Source: Thermoleophilia bacterium (GTDB lineage Bacteria; Actinomycetota; Thermoleophilia; Gaiellales; SKUG01). From it: a stretch of DNA of 7,111 nucleotides. Below are positions 5,659 through 7,111 of the stretch, one piece after another. Within the stretch, counting starts at the first letter, position 1. Every line of letters begins with the position of its first letter. The position numbers were made by a program, and so were the translations under genes. Under the pieces are notes generated by a model, which searched no databases, was not told where the DNA came from, and worked only from the letters and a program-made list of their open reading frames with translations. The stretch lies in contig JAGQUL010000163.1 of the NCBI GenBank assembly GCA_020438525.1, positions 1 to 7,111 of the forward strand, written 5' to 3'.

Positions 5659-6390
5659 TCAGCCGGTCTGGGCGAGCCCGTGCTCGAGCGCGGTGAGCGC
5701 GCGCTGCGGGTCGGTCTTGGCCTGCTCGAAGTTGGCGCGCAGGCGCTGCTGCACGCCGAGCAGGCCGTCGCTGAGTCCGTCAAGCTGCTGCAGCAGCTGC
5801 ATCGCCTGCGACGGGTCGCGGTCATTCGCGGTCATCATCTGCAGCAGCTGCTGCGACGCATCACGGATGAACTCCTCGATCTGGGCGGCCTCCTGCTGTG
5901 CGCGATCGGCTGCCTGCAGGTATTCCTCCGGCATGCCCGCGGCGCTGCCCTCGATCCGGATCATCGCCCGTGCGAGCTTCGACGACGACATCTGCCCTGT
6001 GCGGTTGGCGTCCTCGATCACGTCACGCACCATCGCGATCTCGTTCGCGTCGAGCGTGCCCGCGAACCGGCCGAGCTTGGTCAACAGCTGCTGCTCCTGC
6101 GCGGCCAGCGCGCCGGTCGCGCCGCCATTCGCCACGAGCTGGTGCAGCGCCTCGAGCGGATCGTTCGTGCCGACCGTGTCGACCTGCGCGAACAGCGAGC
6201 GTCGCAGCGCGTCGAGCTGGTCGAGCATCGAATCCATGTCGGGCGCCGACGACGATTCGTAGGCGGTCGTGTCCCCCGTCGTCGAGCCGGACGTGTCGAG
6301 CGGCGCAGTGCCTGCTCCGTCGTAGCGAATGCCCAGCGCGCCCGCGGCTGCGGCAGTGGTCGATGCGCTGCCAATCGGCGTCGGCGTCAT
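5659..6390 (-). CDS. Hypothetical helical Gln-rich protein
   Basis: I do not recognise this 243-residue protein. Residues 1-50 are a low-complexity Ser/Thr/Ala/Gly tail. Residues 51-243 are almost entirely predicted helix, rich in Gln, Ala and Leu, with heptad-like stretches (for example 156-185 and 197-228). It has no cysteine, membrane segment or signal peptide and is acidic overall. ATG 6390 follows AAGGGG at 6 nt, a strong site, and codon third positions look GC-biased as in a real gene. It converges on the methyltransferase gene, the two stops being only 10 nt apart with no terminator between them. A promoter candidate lies about 80 bp upstream. The shape would suit a secreted filament-like or scaffold protein, but that is speculation. 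Confidence 0.75.
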   Translation of the reverse strand: MTPTPIGSASTTAAAAGALGIRYDGAGTAPLDTSGSTTGDTTAYESSSAPDMDSMLDQLDALRRSLFAQVDTVGTNDPLEALHQLVANGGATGALAAQEQQLLTKLGRFAGTLDANEIAMVRDVIEDANRTGQMSSSKLARAMIRIEGSAAGMPEEYLQAADRAQQEAAQIEEFIRDASQQLLQMMTANDRDPSQAMQLLQQLDGLSDGLLGVQQRLRANFEQAKTDPQRALTALEHGLAQTG

Positions 6391-6396
6391 CGTCGT

Positions 6397-6402
6397 CCCC
6401 TT
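6397..6402 (-). promoter_or_regulatory. Ribosome binding site of the helical protein gene
   Basis: On the minus strand AAGGGG lies 6 nt before the ATG at 6390. This fixes the start and supports the ORF as real. Confidence 0.65.
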
Positions 6403-6466
6403 CCATCGATGTCCCGGTCAACGCGACCGTGGGGGCCGCGCCGGCGTGATCAGGCATCGCCGAACC

Positions 6467-6495
6467 ACCGTACGACGGGGCGCGCAGCACGACAA
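6467..6495 (-). promoter_or_regulatory. Candidate promoter for the helical protein gene
   Basis: On the minus strand TTGTCG (6495-6490), a 17-nt spacer and TACGGT (6472-6467) resemble a housekeeping promoter and would leave a leader of about 70 nt. The -10 sits in CGTCGTACGGTGG, which matches the EF-hand gene promoter at 12 of 13 bases. Confidence 0.4.
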
Positions 6496-6715
6496 GGGGG
6501 ATCCGTCGGGCGACCGCCGCACCCTGCGCGAGCATCAGCGTGTTCTCGCCCCGTGCGTCTCGACCGAGGGGATGCCGCGTGTCCGACTCGCCGGCGAGGC
6601 CGGGCGGCTGCGGGACGAGATCGCAGCCCTTCGCCACGTTCTTGGTTCGACGTGGGATACGGCGAGAACACGGTCGATGCCAGGCGTGGTCTGGTGCTCC
6701 TCGCGGGGCAGGTAC

Positions 6716-6743
6716 TTGACAGGGATCAAGCTCGTCGTACGCT
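6716..6743 (+). promoter_or_regulatory. Promoter of the EF-hand gene
   Basis: A perfect -35 TTGACA (6716-6721), a 16-nt spacer and TACGCT (6738-6743) form a good sigma-70-type promoter. Transcription would begin near 6750, leaving about 43 nt before GTG 6793. Confidence 0.6.
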
Positions 6744-6778
6744 GGTAATGAGCGTGCCAGCCGAGAGCGCGCGATTCC

Positions 6779-6786
6779 GGGGGGAA
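6779..6786 (+). promoter_or_regulatory. Shine-Dalgarno choosing GTG 6793 for the EF-hand gene
   Basis: GGGGGGAA lies 6 nt before GTG 6793. The in-frame ATG at 6748 has no comparable site and would sit at or just before the predicted transcript start, so GTG 6793 is preferred. A leaderless ATG start cannot be excluded. Confidence 0.6.
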
Positions 6787-6792
6787 CTGAAC

Positions 6793-6999
6793 GTGAAGAT
6801 TGAGGCGAAGGCCGGGCCAACCAAGCTCATCGCACGGTATGACCGCAATGGTGACGGTGTCGTAAATATCCGCCGAGGCTCCTCGGAGGTTCAGGAAATG
6901 GCGGCGTCCGCTTATCGTCTCCTGCGCGACGCCGACCGAAATCACAACGGCAAGGTCGGAGCGCGCGAGCTTCGCCGCCTCGAGCGTGCAGCGCGTTAG
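6793..6999 (+). CDS. Small basic EF-hand protein
   Basis: A 68-residue protein with two EF-hand-type calcium loops. The second, DRNHNGKVGARE (48-59), fits the 12-residue consensus with D at 1, G at 6, V at 8 and E at 12. The first, DRNGDGVVNIRR (17-28), keeps D1, N3, D5 and G6 but has Arg instead of the acidic residue at 12, so calcium binding there should be weak. About 12 Arg and 4 Lys against 9 acidic residues make it clearly basic, unlike the usual acidic calmodulin-like proteins. There is no signal peptide or membrane segment. By my count only about two thirds of its codons end in G or C, lower than its neighbours. It has its own promoter and terminator. If ATG 6748 is used, it gains 15 residues. 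A Ca-dependent regulator or an interaction module is possible; the target is unknown. Confidence 0.75.
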   Translation: MKIEAKAGPTKLIARYDRNGDGVVNIRRGSSEVQEMAASAYRLLRDADRNHNGKVGARELRRLERAAR

Positions 7000-7017
7000 A
7001 GCTTCTAGACAGATCCT

Positions 7018-7060
7018 GTGAGCACGAAGGGCCGCCCGTGGGGCGGCCCTTCGTGCTCAC
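7018..7060 (+). terminator. Strong intrinsic terminator hairpin after the EF-hand gene
   Basis: A perfect 20-bp stem (7018-7037 with 7041-7060) closes a 3-nt loop (GTG), 18 nt after the EF-hand stop codon. It is followed by GGGTCTTCTCC, a weak pyrimidine tail. The long GC-rich stem could also block transcription entering from the right. Confidence 0.88.
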
Positions 7061-7111
7061 GGGTCTTCTCCACACGCAACAGCGAACGGTTGTCACGCAT
7101 GGGTCATACAC
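7061..7111. other. Right edge without a recognisable gene
   Basis: Fifty-one bases follow the terminator with no start codon context or structure that I can assign. CATGGGTCA here (7099-7107) also occurs near 75-83, which is unremarkable for a 9-mer. Confidence 0.4.

Larger units (their letters stand above)
6391..6792. other. Intergenic region between divergent genes
   Basis: This 402-bp stretch separates the minus-strand helical protein gene from the EF-hand gene. It contains a minus-strand ribosome binding site (6397-6402), two divergent promoter candidates (6467-6495 minus, 6716-6743 plus) and the EF-hand Shine-Dalgarno. Open frames cross it on both strands, but none has a convincing start site or recognisable product. 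Confidence 0.6.

Noticed and set aside
5680..6747. Long plus-strand frame joined to the EF-hand sequence
   Set aside because: The part before 6748 is the complement of the helical protein gene. Only the final segment, with its own promoter and Shine-Dalgarno, carries EF-hand motifs.
6571..6748. Small plus-strand ORF starting MPRVRLAGEAGRL, ending in a TAATG overlap with the EF-hand ATG at 6748
   Set aside because: Its GAGGGG touches the ATG with no spacing, it covers the EF-hand promoter, and the second half has no coding character. A real coupled gene is not excluded, but support is too thin.
6535..6945. Minus-strand ORF of 136 codons
   Set aside because: It is antisense to the EF-hand gene and promoter, has no ribosome binding site or recognisable motif, and looks like a GC-rich shadow frame.
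371..7010. Shared 11-mer GCTTCTAGACA at 370-380 and 7001-7011
   Set aside because: A few 11-base matches are expected by chance in a window of this size, and neither site has flanking inverted repeats or duplications that would mark an element.
1..7111. CRISPR array, insertion sequence or toxin-antitoxin system
   Set aside because: I found no regularly spaced repeats, transposase motifs or paired small toxin-antitoxin genes in any frame.

Overview
The window is high-GC bacterial DNA with tightly packed genes. The tRNA gene has no encoded CCA, G/C is strongly preferred at third codon positions, and GTG starts are used. An actinobacterium of a deep lineage (Thermoleophilia or Acidimicrobiia type) fits best, but this rests on style and gene content, not on a marker gene.

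Layout. Bases 1-118 hold only small hairpins. A normal tRNA with anticodon CAT lies on the minus strand at 119-192. A gene-free stretch follows (193-518). It contains a long 17-bp inverted repeat (309-353) whose loop could pair with sequence just downstream. It also contains a tRNA-like relic at 401-470, in which the 3' half of a second CAT tRNA is intact but the 5' half is missing or replaced.

A four-gene plus-strand operon runs from 519 to 5648: a divergent MurJ-type lipid II flippase, an FAD-dependent oxidoreductase (COG2907), a DUF1365 protein and a cyclopropane-fatty-acid-synthase-type SAM methyltransferase (COG2230). Gaps are 36 nt, 1 nt and a 4-nt ATGA overlap, so the genes are probably co-transcribed and partly translationally coupled. 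The last three form a recurrent bacterial trio thought to modify unsaturated acyl chains of membrane phospholipids by methyl or methylene transfer plus flavin redox chemistry. The exact product cannot be read from sequence. The MurJ homologue and the methyltransferase both differ from the E. coli enzymes at positions considered functionally important.

Convergent with the operon, 10 nt beyond its end, is a minus-strand gene for a soluble, helical, Gln-rich protein of unknown function (5659-6390). After a 402-bp gap with two divergent promoter candidates comes a small basic EF-hand protein on the plus strand (6793-6999). It is followed by a textbook 20-bp terminator hairpin (7018-7060). The two promoter candidates share a near-identical -10 block, so these two genes may be co-regulated.

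The most unusual material is the 193-518 region (structured repeat plus tRNA-like relic), followed by the divergent MurJ/lipid-modification operon.
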